The notes beneath the pieces are model-generated. The model did no database searches and was not told the DNA's origin. It saw only the letters and a program-made list of their open reading frames with translations. A stretch of DNA of 64,000 bases from Methanocatella intestini (GTDB taxonomy: Archaea; Methanobacteriota; Methanobacteria; Methanobacteriales; Methanobacteriaceae): the NCBI RefSeq assembly GCF_002252585.1, contig NZ_NQLD01000002.1. One strand, written 5' to 3'. Positions 19,226-31,741 of this stretch are shown here, piece by piece; the stretch's first letter is position 1; the number at the start of each line of letters is the position of its first letter. The translations under genes were made by a program, and so were the position numbers.

Positions 19226-20077
19226 ATGATTAGTGGAAGTACAAAAATTGTAGGTCTGATAGGTCATCCTGTAGAACATAGTTTCTCTCCACCTATGCAT
19301 AATGCAGCTTTTGGGGAATTGGGGATGGACTACGCTTACATTCCATTTAATGTTTATCCTGAAAACTTAAAATCAGCTATTTTGGGAGCAAAATCTCTTA
19401 ATATAAAAGGATTTAATGTAACTATTCCTCATAAAATCAATGTAATGAAGTATTTGGACAAATTGGATCCGATAGCTGAACTGATTGGTGCGGTAAATAC
19501 AATTGATTTTAAAGAAATGAAAGGATACAATACTGATGGAATAGGATGTATTAGAGCCATTGAAGAAGTAACTTCGATTAAAGATAAAAATGTTGTAGTG
19601 GCAGGTGCTGGAGGAGCTTCAAGAGCAATTTCTTTTTATCTGGCTCGTGAAAATCCTCAAAGTATAGCTATTTTAAACAGGAACATGAATAAAGCAAAAT
19701 CATTAGCTGAGGATGTTAAAAACTCTAAATTAATGGATAATGTTAATTTTGATTCAACTGATAAAATAGCAGGTTATGTAAGTGACGCAGATATTTTAAT
19801 AGATACTACTCCTGTAGGAATGAGTCCCCATACAAATGACGAAGCTATTGTTAAAGCAGAGGATATGCATTCTGATTTGGTTGTTAATGATATTGTTTAC
19901 AATCCTAATGAAACTGTACTTCTTAGTGAAGCTATTAAAGCAGGTGCAACTCCTGTTTATGGAATTAAAATGTTATTGTACCAGGGTGCAGAGAGTTTTG
20001 AAATCTGGACAGGAAAGAAGGCACCTGTTGAAGTCATGGAAAAAACACTTAGAAAAACACTTGATTTGAGTAGATAA
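19226..20077 (+). CDS. aroE: shikimate dehydrogenase
   Basis: This enzyme reduces 3-dehydroshikimate to shikimate with NADPH, supplying chorismate for the trp operon at the end of this window. Substrate motifs HSFSPPMHN, NVTIPHK, GAVNTI and NTDGIG are intact, and the nucleotide-binding loop is AGAGGASRA. The length of 283 residues is typical. The next gene starts one base after its stop, so the two are cotranscribed. Confidence 0.95.
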   Translation: MISGSTKIVGLIGHPVEHSFSPPMHNAAFGELGMDYAYIPFNVYPENLKSAILGAKSLNIKGFNVTIPHKINVMKYLDKLDPIAELIGAVNTIDFKEMKGYNTDGIGCIRAIEEVTSIKDKNVVVAGAGGASRAISFYLARENPQSIAILNRNMNKAKSLAEDVKNSKLMDNVNFDSTDKIAGYVSDADILIDTTPVGMSPHTNDEAIVKAEDMHSDLVVNDIVYNPNETVLLSEAIKAGATPVYGIKMLLYQGAESFEIWTGKKAPVEVMEKTLRKTLDLSR

Positions 20078-20078
20078 A

Positions 20079-20762
20079 ATGGATTCTATATTTAATTTTG
20101 CCATTGAAAGGGATGAAGATAAATTTACAGCCTCTAAAAAAGATGTGTTGAAATTTTTAAAAATCATTGGCGTTGATACACGTTTTGTTAGCTATACTGC
20201 TGAAAAAATTTATATTAATAACCTGAGATTTTCCAAATTTTCAAGAAAAAGACAGGCGACATTTAATAAGGAATATCCTGACATTGAAGTAGTTAGAAAC
20301 TCTTTATTTCAGAAAATCTGCTCCAAATCTTCTAAAGTCCTTGCTGATGAAATAAAACCGAACAGCACAATTCTGATTCCTGAAAATAATGCTCTGATTG
20401 AAATTATACTGGAGCCATATACCCGCAAATACGGTGTAAAACTGGTTTACGGCGGAAATCATGATTTAACTGTTAATCCGATTATTTTAGACAGTAAAGT
20501 AAACTCCATATTTTCAGATATTTTCAAAGGAAAAGGATTGACATTCAATAAAAAAGATAATGAGATTTATCCTTTAATTAATGTGCCTTTAGATTGGATT
20601 AATTCATTTTTGGAAATGGATGGTAAAAAAATAATCGAAACTGAGGATTATGATGATTTGTCTACATCATTTATGGAATTTTTAGAAGATGTAGCTCCTC
20701 AGTATCGTGAAAATGTTTTAAAAGCTTATGAGTATATTGAAAAAGAATTAGAAGTTAAATAA
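20079..20762 (+). CDS. uncharacterised protein downstream of aroE
   Basis: I do not recognise this 227-residue protein. It appears soluble and lysine-rich with no signal peptide or membrane segment. A segment around residues 60-75 (SRKRQATFNKEYPDIE) and another near 110 (ILIPENNALIEIIL) look ordered. The start codon is one base after the aroE stop, implying co-translation, and the last 15 bases overlap the convergent rfcL gene. A link to aromatic amino acid synthesis would be a guess from position alone. Confidence 0.75.
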   Translation: MDSIFNFAIERDEDKFTASKKDVLKFLKIIGVDTRFVSYTAEKIYINNLRFSKFSRKRQATFNKEYPDIEVVRNSLFQKICSKSSKVLADEIKPNSTILIPENNALIEIILEPYTRKYGVKLVYGGNHDLTVNPIILDSKVNSIFSDIFKGKGLTFNKKDNEIYPLINVPLDWINSFLEMDGKKIIETEDYDDLSTSFMEFLEDVAPQYRENVLKAYEYIEKELEVK

Positions 20763-22202
20763 GGAAACTTGTTTGTCTGTTTTCTTTTTAGGTTTTTCTT
20801 TAACTTCTTTTTTTATTTCTTCAGCAGGTTCTTTTTCAACTTCTTTTTCAGGTTCTTTTTTTATTTCTTCGGAAGATTCCTTTTGAGGGGGAATTGTGGA
20901 TAGTAATCCGTCTTTGATTTCCTGAGCTCTCGCATCTCTTTGTTCAACTCTTTTTTGAGCTTTTTGCTTTTCCATTTTTTCAATAACTTTTTTAGGTATT
21001 TTTCTGGTTCTGAAACGTTTTATTTCATCTTCTTCAAAACCTAAAAAGTCAGATATTTCCCAGGCAAGCTCATTGTCTTCAAACATAATTTCAAGGTATG
21101 GAAACATTGAAATAGCTACACTATGTGAAATATGCATTTTTTGAGACATTTTTTCAGCTATTCTGTCTCTTAAATTTCTTTTTCCTCTGTTACGTCCCAT
21201 TAATGTAAATACAGTAGGAGAGGTAATCCTTGTAAACTTTTTATAAGTTTCATCTTTTGCATCACTGACTCCAACTCCCATGAAATCAGTTGCATATTTC
21301 CAATAACCGTAATATCTGCTGCTTCTTGCTCTTCCAAAGTATAAATCAGCTTTTGCAATGTTTTCATATGCCTTTTTGATTTCTTTTTTCTTTGTGTATT
21401 CACGAGGAATATTTTCTGCAATGTATTCCATTACAAGTGTAGGGTCTTCTTCAACTATTAATGCCTTTTTAACATGATTCGGATTTTTACTTTTTAAAAC
21501 AGCAGTAACTCCGTTGATTATTGTTGATCTGTCATCTTTTGTAGTTATATTTTCAACATCACTTAATTCAAGAATTTCATTTTTACTTGCCAGTGCCTGA
21601 AATGTGTTTATTGCTGAGCGCATATCTCCGTTGGATTTTTTAGCTAATTCCTTAAGTGCTGCAGGATTTGCTTTGATTCCTTCATTAGCAGCTATCTGTT
21701 TAAGCAATTTGTTAATACTTGGGCTTCTGACTTTGCTCATTTTTAAAACATCACATTTTGTTTTAAGTGATGCAATACGTTTTGAATAAAAGTCGTTAGC
21801 TATTAAAATCATTGGATGTTTTGCTTTTTTAATAATGTCTCCAATAGCTCTTACTCCTCCGCGGTCATTGGTTCCATGAATTCCGTCTACTTCATCAAGG
21901 ATAAGCAATTTGTATTCATCACCAAATAATGATCTGCTGGAAGATGATTCTCCAATGGTACGTTTAATAACATCCTGGGAACGTTTGTCACTTGCATTTA
22001 GTTCTATGTATTCTGAGAATTCTCTGGCTATTGCCTGAGCAAGTGTTGTTTTTCCAATTCCTGGAGGACCAACCAGAAGCAACGGCTTTTGAGGATTTCC
22101 CGCTTTCCAGTTATCCACCCATTTTTGGATTAATGCTTTTTCTTTGTTATTGCCAACCACTTCATCTAGTGTTTTTGGTCGGTATTTGTCTGTCCATAAC
22201 AT
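20748..22202 (-). CDS. rfcL: replication factor C large subunit
   Basis: The large clamp-loader subunit, which with RfcS opens PCNA and loads it onto primed DNA. Walker A (LLVGPPGIGKTTLA) is near residues 41-54 and Walker B is LILDEVDG. The C-terminal tail is highly charged with Glu/Lys runs and ends in QVSLFNF, a PCNA-interacting PIP-box type motif. The length of 484 residues is normal for euryarchaea. It follows rfcS by nine bases in the same operon. Confidence 0.95.
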   Translation of the reverse strand: MLWTDKYRPKTLDEVVGNNKEKALIQKWVDNWKAGNPQKPLLLVGPPGIGKTTLAQAIAREFSEYIELNASDKRSQDVIKRTIGESSSSRSLFGDEYKLLILDEVDGIHGTNDRGGVRAIGDIIKKAKHPMILIANDFYSKRIASLKTKCDVLKMSKVRSPSINKLLKQIAANEGIKANPAALKELAKKSNGDMRSAINTFQALASKNEILELSDVENITTKDDRSTIINGVTAVLKSKNPNHVKKALIVEEDPTLVMEYIAENIPREYTKKKEIKKAYENIAKADLYFGRARSSRYYGYWKYATDFMGVGVSDAKDETYKKFTRITSPTVFTLMGRNRGKRNLRDRIAEKMSQKMHISHSVAISMFPYLEIMFEDNELAWEISDFLGFEEDEIKRFRTRKIPKKVIEKMEKQKAQKRVEQRDARAQEIKDGLLSTIPPQKESSEEIKKEPEKEVEKEPAEEIKKEVKEKPKKKTDKQVSLFNF

Positions 22203-22211
22203 TTCTATACC

Positions 22212-23159
22212 TTATAAGAATTGGGTTAAAAGAGCTTCTAGTTGGATTCTTGGATTTGCTCCTTCCCTTATTCTAAAATCACAATCAGCTATTGCTTCAA
22301 TTAAATCAATATAAATGTCTGCTTCCATTTTTCCTTCAAATACTCTTTTGGAAACATCCTGGTAGATTTGACTAACCATGTCTTCTCCGCTTGTTCCCTG
22401 TAAAACCATGGTTTCTCTTAAAAGGTTACGTGCACCCATAAAATCTCCAGATAATGCTTTTGTTATGAGATTATGAACATCCTGAGGTTTTGCTTTTGAA
22501 ACAACTTCGTAAACTGCATCTTCATCAACATGTTTTCCTTCAGAAGCAGCTGCCTGAAGTACATTAACTGCTTTACGCATATCTCCTTCTGCAAAGTATT
22601 CAATAGCTTCAATTCCTCTGTCAGTGTATTCAAATCCTTCTGATGTGCAAATGTATTTTAATCTGTTTGCGATTTCTTCTCCTTTAATAGGTCCAAATCT
22701 GAATATTGCACATCTTGACTGAATAGGGTCAATAATTTTAGAGGAGTAATTACAGGAAAGTATAAATGAAGCAGTTTTAGTATACATTTCCATTTCACGA
22801 CGAAGAGCATGCTGTGCATCTTTAGTCATGTTGTCTACTTCATCTAAAAATATTATTCTAAATGGGGCTCCAACAGGTTTCAGTCTGCAGAAATTTTTAA
22901 TGTCGTTTCTTACAGTATCGATTCCCCTCGCATCTGATGCATTTAATTCTAAAAAGTTTTGTCTCCAGTACTCTCCAAGAATAGCTTTTACAAGAGCTAT
23001 TGCAGTAGTTGTTTTTCCAACACCTGCAGGTCCTGTAAACATTAGATTAGGCATGCTTTCTTCCCCTACATATTTTTGGAGTCTGTTTACAATCTGTTTT
23101 TGCCCTATAATATCATCTAATTTTTGTGGTCTATATTTTTCTACCCAAGGTCCGCTCAT
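22212..23159 (-). CDS. rfcS: replication factor C small subunit
   Basis: The small clamp-loader ATPase that forms the RFC pentamer with RfcL. Walker A is TGPAGVGKTTTA, Walker B IIFLDEVDNM, and the arginine-finger SRC motif is QSRCAIFRF. The length of 315 residues fits, with no intein. GGTGATT four bases before the ATG is a strong ribosome binding site. It is the first gene of the rfcS-rfcL pair. Confidence 0.96.
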   Translation of the reverse strand: MSGPWVEKYRPQKLDDIIGQKQIVNRLQKYVGEESMPNLMFTGPAGVGKTTTAIALVKAILGEYWRQNFLELNASDARGIDTVRNDIKNFCRLKPVGAPFRIIFLDEVDNMTKDAQHALRREMEMYTKTASFILSCNYSSKIIDPIQSRCAIFRFGPIKGEEIANRLKYICTSEGFEYTDRGIEAIEYFAEGDMRKAVNVLQAAASEGKHVDEDAVYEVVSKAKPQDVHNLITKALSGDFMGARNLLRETMVLQGTSGEDMVSQIYQDVSKRVFEGKMEADIYIDLIEAIADCDFRIREGANPRIQLEALLTQFL

Positions 23160-23268
23160 TCAATCACCGTAATTTATATGCTAATAATTTATGTATTTTT
23201 TATTAAATTAAGATTTTGGTACTGCCTAATTTAATACTTATAAAATTTATATATTAAGGTGTGATGAT

Positions 23269-23643
23269 ATGGATAATAAATATGTGGTAATTATAATTCT
23301 GGTTGTTGCATTAGTTGCAGTTGTTGCAGGGTGTCTTTATTTTGTTTCAATACCTGCTACAGATAATAATCATGTAAATGAAACAAATATAACTAATAAT
23401 GCTACTAATAGTTCTCAGGAAGATGCTCCGGTTTCAACTTCTTCAGATAATTCTGACAAATCTTCTGACTCACAAAAGGAATATGATGACTGGCAGGAAG
23501 ATTATGAAACCGGGGAGTATGATGAAAACGGAAATCCGATTTATAGAAGTGTATTTTCAACTTCAGGTGGTCAGTATAATCCTGGAGTATATGAGTCATA
23601 CTGGTCTTCAAGCGGCCCAATTTCTGAAGAAAGAATAGGTTAA
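23269..23643 (+). CDS. small membrane-anchored or secreted protein
   Basis: A 124-residue protein with one N-terminal hydrophobic helix (residues about 6-28) and an Asn/Ser/Asp-rich, Tyr-containing exported tail with repeated N-glycosylation-type NxT/NxS sites. No known domain is recognised. GGTGTGAT precedes the ATG. The htpX-like gene starts 55 bases downstream, so joint transcription is possible. Confidence 0.7.
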   Translation: MDNKYVVIIILVVALVAVVAGCLYFVSIPATDNNHVNETNITNNATNSSQEDAPVSTSSDNSDKSSDSQKEYDDWQEDYETGEYDENGNPIYRSVFSTSGGQYNPGVYESYWSSSGPISEERIG

Positions 23644-23698
23644 TAAATAGGTAGTTATAAAGTATATAAAAAATTTATAAAATTATGAGGTATATTAA

Positions 23699-24658
23699 AT
23701 GAAAGGTACATGGAAACTTAAAGCAAGAATGGTACTTACTATGATTATATTGTTTACTATTGTGTATTTCCTTGTTGTATTGGCTGGCAGCTATTTGGGA
23801 ATTGGCGGACCATCATTTTACTTAATTATGAGTCTTTGTATTGTAGCTGCACAGTACTGGTTTGGTCCTACATTAGTTAAACATTCAATGAATGTAAGAC
23901 CATTATCTGAAAGTGAAGCTCCAAATATTCATCAGATGGTTGAAGAGCTTGCACGTGAAGCAGGAGTTCCAAAACCGCAGGTTGAACTTTCTGAAATAAA
24001 TGTTCCAAATGCGTTTGCGTATGGGAGATCTAAAAGAAGCGGACATATAGCTATTACTCGTCCAATTTTAGGTTTGCTTGATAGAAATGAGTTGAAAGCA
24101 GTTTTAGGTCATGAAATGGGCCATATTAAACATAATGATATGATTGTTACAGCTATTGTAAGCTTAGTTCCAATGATTTGTTATTATATTGCATTATCAT
24201 TTATGTTTTCACGCAGTAATGAAAATAATGCAGGTATTATCATCGGAATATTAGGTTATGTATTCTATCTTATAGGACAGCTCCTTGTACTATTTATATC
24301 AAGAACAAGAGAATATTATGCAGATGAAGCTAGTGTGGAATATGGAAACCGTCCTGCAGATTTGGTTTCAGCCCTTTATAAATTATCTTATGGGGCTGCA
24401 AGATGTGATGACGAAACAATTAAAGATGTAAATACTGTTCGTGCATTTTTTGTTAATGATGTAGATAATGCTAAAAGAGATTTAAATGACTTCAGACAAA
24501 TAGATTTTGATGGTGACGGATCCATTTCTGAAGAAGAGTTAAAAGAACTCAGTCAAAGAAATGTTGATGTTTCCACATCCAATAAAATTATGGAATTATT
24601 CTCAACACATCCGGATTCATTAAAAAGAGTAAAAAGACTTTCTGAGTTAGAAAATTAG
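23699..24658 (+). CDS. htpX: HtpX-like M48 zinc metalloprotease with an EF-hand loop
   Basis: A membrane protease of the M48 family involved in turnover of damaged membrane proteins. Hydrophobic segments lie at residues about 11-60 and 155-200. The zinc motif HEMGH is at residues 138-142, with the third ligand in YYADEASVEYG. Unusually, residues 269-280 (DFDGDGSISEEE) form a canonical EF-hand calcium loop, inserted before the usual C-terminal STHPDSLKRVKRL segment. The length of 319 residues is slightly longer than usual HtpX. GAGGTAT lies before the ATG. Confidence 0.9.
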   Translation: MKGTWKLKARMVLTMIILFTIVYFLVVLAGSYLGIGGPSFYLIMSLCIVAAQYWFGPTLVKHSMNVRPLSESEAPNIHQMVEELAREAGVPKPQVELSEINVPNAFAYGRSKRSGHIAITRPILGLLDRNELKAVLGHEMGHIKHNDMIVTAIVSLVPMICYYIALSFMFSRSNENNAGIIIGILGYVFYLIGQLLVLFISRTREYYADEASVEYGNRPADLVSALYKLSYGAARCDDETIKDVNTVRAFFVNDVDNAKRDLNDFRQIDFDGDGSISEEELKELSQRNVDVSTSNKIMELFSTHPDSLKRVKRLSELEN

Positions 24659-24667
24659 GTGATTGAT

Positions 24668-25399
24668 TTGAAAATGATTTTAGATGAACGTGGTAAGAAA
24701 TATCTTCTTAAAGAAGACTGTGAATTTCAAAGTGATTTAGGTATTGTTACTAAAGAGCAGATAGCTAATTGTGAAGTAGGTGATGAGCTTAAAAGTCACT
24801 TAGACCACACATTTAAAATTGTTAAACCTACTGTTAATGATTTCATTGATTTGATGGATAGACGTTGTTCCATTTTGGTTAAAAAAGATATTGGAACAGT
24901 GCTGGCTTACACAGGTTTAGGTTCAGGAGACAGAGTTGTTGATTCTGGAACTGGTGCGGGAGCTATTGCACTTAACTTTGGAAATGTTGTTGGAGACACA
25001 GGCAAGGTTTATACTTATGAAATAAGGGAAGATTTTGCCAATGTTGCTCAAAAAAACATTGAAACATTTGGAATTACAAATATTGAAGTTAAAAACAAGG
25101 ATATTAAGGAAGGCATTGATGAAAAAGATATTGATTTGGTCTTTTTAGATTTGCCAAAGCCTTTTGAAATATTTGAAGAGGTTTATGAATCTTTGAAAGT
25201 CGGCGGATGGTTAGCAGTTTATGCACCATATATTGATCAGGCAGAAATAGCTTATAGGGTAGCTAAAAAACTTAATTTTTATAATATTGAAATATTGGAA
25301 ACATTAGAAAGAGGTCTGGAAGTTAGACCTCAGGGAGTCAGACCAAAAACTCGTATGGTTGGCCATACTGGATACTTGGTCTTTGCCCGTAAATTATAA
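24668..25399 (+). CDS. trmI: tRNA (adenine-58-N1)-methyltransferase, TrmI type
   Basis: An archaeal/TRM61-type enzyme that methylates A57/A58 of tRNA with S-adenosylmethionine. An N-terminal barrel is followed by a Rossmann methyltransferase fold with the SAM loop DSGTGAGAIA and the catalytic region LDLPKPFE. The TTG at 24668 is preferred: AGGTGA at 24657-24662 stands five bases before it. A GTG at 24659 overlaps that site, and an ATG at 24674 is also possible. The ribosome binding site overlaps the htpX stop, so the two are coupled. Confidence 0.88.
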   Translation: MKMILDERGKKYLLKEDCEFQSDLGIVTKEQIANCEVGDELKSHLDHTFKIVKPTVNDFIDLMDRRCSILVKKDIGTVLAYTGLGSGDRVVDSGTGAGAIALNFGNVVGDTGKVYTYEIREDFANVAQKNIETFGITNIEVKNKDIKEGIDEKDIDLVFLDLPKPFEIFEEVYESLKVGGWLAVYAPYIDQAEIAYRVAKKLNFYNIEILETLERGLEVRPQGVRPKTRMVGHTGYLVFARKL

Positions 25400-25402
25400 A
25401 AA

Positions 25403-25430
25403 AATTAAAGAGCATTTAAACTCTTTAATT
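25403..25430. terminator. bidirectional hairpin between trmI and the second adhesin gene
   Basis: AATTAAAGAG (25403-25412) and CTCTTTAATT (25421-25430) are a perfect 10-bp inverted repeat with an 8-base loop, followed on the plus strand by TCTTTTTC. It lies between convergent genes. The frameshift-corrected stop of the adhesin (25429-25431) falls in its right arm. Confidence 0.6.
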
Positions 25431-25466
25431 AATCTTTTTCTAAAACAGTAATATTGTATCCCATAG

Positions 25467-27473
25467 CTAACCGTTGAATGGGTCATATGCTGTTAAAATA
25501 TATTCTCCAGGGATTAACCTGATATTTAATGTTGCAATTCCAGATTCATTAGTTAATTTTTTGTAAAATACTCCATGAATATTGAATGTTATATTTGTAT
25601 TGGTTACAGGGTTTCCTTTTTCATCTAAAAGGGTTGCATAAAATTGCGTGTCATTTAAATAAGTTTTTACAATACTTTTAGCTACTATAGTTGGTAAAAC
25701 ATTAACGTTGTATCCTATATCCAATCCTGTTAATGGATCGATGCAGGTTAAAATATATGTATTCGGTCTTAAGTTAATATTTAATTTAGCTATTCCATTT
25801 TTATCAGTCTGTTTAGTGTAGAACACTCCATTAATGTTAAATGTCACATTGGTATTAGCTAGTGGGCTGCCATCTCCTTTTAGGAATGTGGCATAGAATT
25901 GAGTTCCGTTTCTATACATTTTAACAATATTTTTTCCATTAATTGTTGAAAGTACAGTAATATTGTTGGTTATAACATTTCCGAGAGTGTAGGTTTTTAT
26001 TGTGTAATTTCCTGGTCTGAGATTAATGGACATTGAAGCGATTCCGTTTTTATCACTGGTTTTAGTGTAATTTTTTCCATTGATTTCAAATATCACTTTT
26101 GAATTAGCTAATGTTTTAACAGCAAATTGGGAGTCATTTTTATAATATTTTACAAGATTGCTGCTTTCTATTTTGAAGATATCCAATGTGAATTTTTGAT
26201 TTCCGATACTTGCAGTTATATTGTCTCTATTTTTAGTATCAAAACTTAATTTAGCTATTCCATTTTTCAAATCAATGCTTTGAGTGTAGTTTAAACTTTC
26301 AAAAAGAACTTCTCCGTTTATATTCATATTTTTGGAAGTTGTTGTTTTGGTAAGGTTATTATAGAGATTATTTAAACTTACAGTTATGTTTCCTTTTGAA
26401 TTTTGAACAAGTGTAGATGGATTGGATGTAATTGTAGCTACTGCCCAGTTACTTAAATTCATTCCAGTTACATTATTTGTTCCCCACCAGTTGTAGGAAG
26501 CATCAATATTTATTCCTTTAACTGTTGAGTTTAAAATATTGTTGTAATTTAGGATTATGTCTCCTTTTTGGTTTTGATTTTTAATGTCATTGTTTTTAAA
26601 TACTGAATATGTTATTGTTGTTATTTCCGGAGTTAATTCATTTTGAATATTTATTATAGCTCCTCCGGAATATGCAATGTTGTTTATAAATTTACAGTTT
26701 TCAACAGTTAATGTTGTATAAAAATTGTAAATAGCTCCTCCTTCGTTAGCTCCGTTGTTATCTTCAAATATGGAATTGGTAATTGTTGCAGGTCCCCAGT
26801 TTTTAATAGCTCCTCCTAACTCTCCATGTTTTCCGCAGCTGTTTTTTTGAAAGATTGATGAATCTATTGTTAAAAATCCGTGGTGATTGTATATTGCTCC
26901 GCCACGTGTGGCCTGATTGTTGATGAATGTGGAATTGGTAATTGTTACTTTTCCTGCTTCATTGTGTAGGAATCCTCCCTGGCTTTCTGCAATGTTATTT
27001 TTAAATACTGAATTTTCTACATTTAAAGTTCCAAGATTATTAAATACAACCCCTCCATACCCATTTACTTCACAATTTGAAAATGTGGAGTTTTTTATAG
27101 TGGTTTGTCCGTTATTGTAGATTATGCTTCCACCATCTCCTTTTCCATTTATGAAATTTATTCCAATCAATGTTAATTTTGCATTTTTGTTAACAGTAAA
27201 CACTTTATTGTAATTTGCATTGATTGTTACATTTTCACTGTTTTTTGAGGATATGGTTAAATCATGGTTAATGTTAATGTTATTTTCATTATAGTTTCCA
27301 GTTTCTATGTAAATATTGTCTCCGCTTTGGGAATTGCTTACAGCTTCACTAACTGTTGTGTAATCGCTTCCATTGCCTCCAACGTCAATATCTGTTGCAC
27401 TGGCTGAAGCGATTGTTAGCACAAATAGGAAAACTAGTAAAACTGATATAGCTATTTTATATTGTTTATTCAA
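25467..27473 (-). CDS. adhesin-like surface protein with beta-helix and Ig-like repeats
   Basis: A 668-residue secreted protein. Residues 1-26 are a signal peptide ending in ASASA. Residues about 30-340 are beta-helix repeats (GGAIYN, GGAIINIQN), and the rest are Ig-like repeats with the core FNINGVFYTK and LRPGxYIL, as in the other two adhesins here. The frame stops at 25467 in the middle of a repeat. If one base is added, the reading resumes as AMGYNITVLEKD and ends at 25429, matching the internal repeat GYNVNVL. The C-terminus is therefore probably frameshifted by one base. Surface attachment is inferred; no anchor is visible. Confidence 0.85.
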   Translation of the reverse strand: MNKQYKIAISVLLVFLFVLTIASASATDIDVGGNGSDYTTVSEAVSNSQSGDNIYIETGNYNENNININHDLTISSKNSENVTINANYNKVFTVNKNAKLTLIGINFINGKGDGGSIIYNNGQTTIKNSTFSNCEVNGYGGVVFNNLGTLNVENSVFKNNIAESQGGFLHNEAGKVTITNSTFINNQATRGGAIYNHHGFLTIDSSIFQKNSCGKHGELGGAIKNWGPATITNSIFEDNNGANEGGAIYNFYTTLTVENCKFINNIAYSGGAIINIQNELTPEITTITYSVFKNNDIKNQNQKGDIILNYNNILNSTVKGINIDASYNWWGTNNVTGMNLSNWAVATITSNPSTLVQNSKGNITVSLNNLYNNLTKTTTSKNMNINGEVLFESLNYTQSIDLKNGIAKLSFDTKNRDNITASIGNQKFTLDIFKIESSNLVKYYKNDSQFAVKTLANSKVIFEINGKNYTKTSDKNGIASMSINLRPGNYTIKTYTLGNVITNNITVLSTINGKNIVKMYRNGTQFYATFLKGDGSPLANTNVTFNINGVFYTKQTDKNGIAKLNINLRPNTYILTCIDPLTGLDIGYNVNVLPTIVAKSIVKTYLNDTQFYATLLDEKGNPVTNTNITFNIHGVFYKKLTNESGIATLNIRLIPGEYILTAYDPFNG

Positions 27474-27570
27474 TTTTCATATCTTCTATTAAAAATTTTA
27501 AAATAATCATTATTATTTAATAGAAGTTTTGGTGATGATTGTATTTTAAATTTATCAAAAAGTTATTAAA

Positions 27571-27861
27571 TTAAAGTGGAAATGTCAGCGGTATATTGAA
27601 AGGTTCTATATGAAGAATCATATAGGGTCCGTTTTCATAAAGCAGTACACAAAGTAGTATGAAACATATTAGGCTTAGAATTATTCCTGAATTTTCATGG
27701 TGTTTAATGCACAAAATAAGATAAATAGCTACTAAAAGCATTAAAATTATCTCTATAAAGTGTGAAATAGGAAATGTCATCCAGTCTATATGTGAAATCA
27801 TTGTGATGATACTTACAACAATTAATAAAATAACTATTTTATTATAGTTTTGGAAGTTCAT
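27571..27861 (-). CDS. small membrane protein
   Basis: A 96-residue protein with about three hydrophobic helices (residues about 8-25, 32-52 and 58-78). No family is recognised. It sits alone between leuS and the second adhesin, both on the same strand, with gaps of about 80-100 bases. Its start is the only ATG that includes the first helix. It could be a real small gene of Methanobacteriales, but coding evidence is limited to length and hydrophobic pattern. Confidence 0.55.
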   Translation of the reverse strand: MNFQNYNKIVILLIVVSIITMISHIDWMTFPISHFIEIILMLLVAIYLILCIKHHENSGIILSLICFILLCVLLYENGPYMILHIEPFNIPLTFPL

Positions 27862-27923
27862 AATTGTTATTATATAAGTATATATATATAATTTTGTTTA
27901 ATGTATTTAAAAAATAAGTGAAT

Positions 27924-27941
27924 GAATAAGGTTTTTAACCC

Positions 27942-27947
<6 letters not shown>
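27924..27947 (-). terminator. hairpin at the 3' end of leuS
   Basis: GAATAAGG (27924-27931) pairs with CCTTATTC (27940-27947) across an eight-base loop. It overlaps the leuS stop codon. The downstream stretch on the minus strand is only partly T-rich, so termination is plausible but not certain. Confidence 0.4.
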
Positions 27948-30796
<2,849 letters not shown>

Positions 30797-30797
<1 letters not shown>

Positions 30798-31597
30798 TAA
30801 ATCACCATTACAGTCTTTTCAGGGCTTTCAGGAACTTTGCTTTTATGTGCGTTCCTTTTTACTTTATTTATAATCATATCAATTTCATCAATTGAAATAT
30901 CTAAGTTTTTAGCTATTTCTTCTTTTGAAGTTTCTTTATCTTTGTACTGGTAAAGAATTTTATCTAAGTTTTCATAGGTCATTCCTATTTCATCTTCATC
31001 AGTCTGATTGTTCCATAAACCTGCGCGGGGAGGTTTATTGATTATTTCTTCAGGAACTCCTATATATTTAGCTAATTCAAATACATCAGTTTTGTATAAA
31101 TCTCCAATTGGTTCAATATCACAGGCTCCGTCTCCGTGTTTTGTAAAGTATCCAATTAGTATTTCACTTTTATTTCCGGTTCCGCTTACAAGGTAACCTT
31201 TTGAATTTGCATAATAATATATGATAGACATTCTGATTCTGGCTTTAAGGTTTCCAATAGCTAACTGTTCGTTTTCTGTTTTATATTGTGTAACAGATAA
31301 AAATTCGTTTAAAATACTGTCAATAGCCATTTCCTTATAATCAATACCTAATATTTTAGCAATGTCTGTTCCATGAATTTTATCTTCTGTTGGGGTGGTT
31401 GTAGATGGCATAACAATTCCAAATACATTTTTTTTACCAACAGCTTCTGTAGCTAAGTATGCAGTTAATGTTGAATCTATTCCACCACTTAATCCAACAA
31501 CAAGTCCTTTTGCATTAGCTTCAGATACTTTGTCTTGAATGAATTTGATTATGCTTTCTTTTGTTGTTTTAGTATCTAATTTTGGAAGCTCGTTCAT
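30797..31597 (-). CDS. nadE: NAD+ synthetase
   Basis: This enzyme converts nicotinic acid adenine dinucleotide to NAD+ with ATP and ammonia. The ATP-pyrophosphatase P-loop GLSGGIDSTLTA is near residue 36, and SGTGNKSE and KTDVFELAKY are conserved NadE segments. At 266 residues it is the short, ammonia-using type without a glutaminase domain. It is first in a two-gene operon with leuS, a pairing with no obvious metabolic logic. Confidence 0.95.
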
Positions 31598-31741
31598 GCT
31601 TTACACTCCTTGGAAAAATTTTAATGATAATTATTATGATTTTTTTAACTTATATATTAGATAGTAAACTTTTATATATGAAAAAATTATAAAATTACTT
31701 TTAGTTACTAAAATTAAATTTTTAATATGGAGGTAATTTTC

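Noticed and set aside
22828..23172. 114-residue plus-strand ORF opposite rfcS
   Set aside because: Antisense shadow of a conserved replication gene.
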